From the NCBI GenBank assembly GCA_964429005.1, contig CAYSAJ010000026.1, positions 1-23,272 on the forward strand: a stretch of DNA of 23,272 bases, given 5' to 3'. The stretch is from JACRBE01 sp964429005. GTDB taxonomy: Bacteria; Chlamydiota; Chlamydiia; Chlamydiales; JACRBE01. A program made the translations under genes and the position numbers. Shown one piece after another: positions 22,621 through 23,272 of this stretch (its first letter is position 1; each line of letters starts with the position of its first letter). The notes beneath the pieces were generated by a model that worked only from the letters and a program-made list of their open reading frames with translations, had not been told where the DNA came from and did no database searches.

Positions 22621-23272
22621 ATGAAACGTAAATATACATTAGGTGCTGTTGGTTTACTGAGCTTTGTGGCTTTGCTAACTCTTTTCATTGCGATAAGAAA
22701 TGGCAATAGCAATGGAGATCTTGTGCTCTACGGCAACGTTGATGTTCGCCAAGTTGACATCGGATTTAGAGTTTCTGGAAGAGTAGCTCAGCTCTTTTTT
22801 GAGGAGGGAGATTTCGTTCCAGCAGGATCATTGATGGCCATTTTGGAAAAGAATCCTTACGACAGCAAAGTTCAGCAAGCGGCTGCAACAGTTGCTGCAA
22901 CAGCCGCTAATTTAGAGCTTGCAGAAAAACTTTTGCAAAGAAGGATTAATTTGATTGGCATTGGTGGTGTATCACAAGAAAATCTCGATGATGCTCTCGC
23001 TAATTTTAAACAACTTGAAGCAGATCTGCTTGCCGCAAAGGCAAATCTCGCTGTGGCTGAAGATCATTTGTCCTATACAGAAATCTATGCTCCAACAGAT
23101 GGCATTATTCTCACAAGAATCAGAGAACCTGGCTCTGTTGTGGTTGAATCTGAGCCTGTTTATACTTTATCTATCACTTCCCCTATTTGGATCAGAGCCT
23201 ACGTTGATGAAGTGCAATTAGGAGAAGTCTATTTTGGAATGCCTGCTGAAATTATCACTGACACGAAGGAGT
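22621..23272 (+). CDS. HlyD/YbhG-type periplasmic membrane fusion protein (partial, cut at window end)
   Basis: The first 217 residues of an efflux or secretion adaptor are present; the gene continues beyond the window. An N-terminal membrane anchor (about residues 7-24, LGAVGLLSFVALLTLFIA) is followed by a biotinyl-lipoyl-like hairpin (GNVDVRQVDIGFRVSGRVAQ, then EGDFVPAGSLMAIL). A heptad-like Ala/Leu/Gln-rich coiled coil spans about 85-150, then the returning lipoyl half (IYAPTDGIILTRIREPGSVV) and the start of a beta-barrel domain (IWIRAYVDEVQLGEV). It likely links an inner-membrane transporter, presumably encoded downstream, to an outer-membrane channel. The frame is also open to ATG 22585, adding 12 residues; 22621 gives a typical cytosolic start. 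Neither has a good ribosome site. Confidence 0.88.
   Translation, partial: MKRKYTLGAVGLLSFVALLTLFIAIRNGNSNGDLVLYGNVDVRQVDIGFRVSGRVAQLFFEEGDFVPAGSLMAILEKNPYDSKVQQAAATVAATAANLELAEKLLQRRINLIGIGGVSQENLDDALANFKQLEADLLAAKANLAVAEDHLSYTEIYAPTDGIILTRIREPGSVVVESEPVYTLSITSPIWIRAYVDEVQLGEVYFGMPAEIITDTKE

Noticed and set aside
22955..23221. 88-codon plus-strand frame near the window end
   Set aside because: It is out of frame within the HlyD-type gene, whose frame gives a coherent adaptor protein running off the window.

Overview
The window looks like chromosome from a member of the Chlamydiota outside the genus Chlamydia (an environmental or chlamydia-like lineage). The evidence is gene content and order. 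A free-standing 86-residue SWIB/MDM2 protein, a plant-plastid-type glycerol-3-phosphate acyltransferase and two major-outer-membrane-like beta-barrels sit in two gene blocks whose order I recall from Chlamydia trachomatis: DUF177-rpmF-plsX-rng-plsB-insulinase, and yebC-acetyltransferase-prfB-SWIB-truA. The two barrel proteins are almost free of cysteine, unlike the classical Chlamydiaceae MOMP. The family assignment below phylum is inference.

Layout. Positions 70-3111 (+): pcnB, an alpha/beta hydrolase and lpxB, tightly packed. Positions 3211-11058 (+): a long probable operon with DUF177, rpmF, plsX, RNase E/G, glycerol-3-phosphate acyltransferase, a signal-peptide M16 metalloprotease and a VTT-domain membrane protein. 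It mixes phospholipid synthesis (plsX, plsB) with ribosome and RNA functions. Positions 11125-13473 (+): two MOMP-like outer membrane proteins, each followed by a terminator. Positions 13560-15476 (-): a large, poorly characterised protein with an N-terminal macro domain, four copies of a DGR-centred repeat and a C-terminal LTVST repeat, preceded by very AT-rich DNA. Positions 15736-20691 (-): a probable operon read leftwards with a UGP3-like sugar nucleotidyltransferase, prfB with a programmed +1 frameshift, two tandem GNAT acetyltransferases and yebC. Positions 20692-20961: a divergent control region with several inverted repeats. Positions 20962-23272 (+): the SWIB gene with its own terminator, truA, an unknown membrane protein and the start of an HlyD-type membrane fusion protein cut by the window end.

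Most genes are housekeeping. The candidate for something undescribed is the macro-domain/repeat protein at 13560-15476: it has its own architecture, composition and promoter region, and its neighbours do not explain it. Secondary points of interest are the structured SWIB/UGP3-like divergent intergenic region, the cysteine-poor MOMP pair, and two plant-plastid-like enzymes close together.

No tRNA, rRNA, CRISPR array or insertion sequence was seen.
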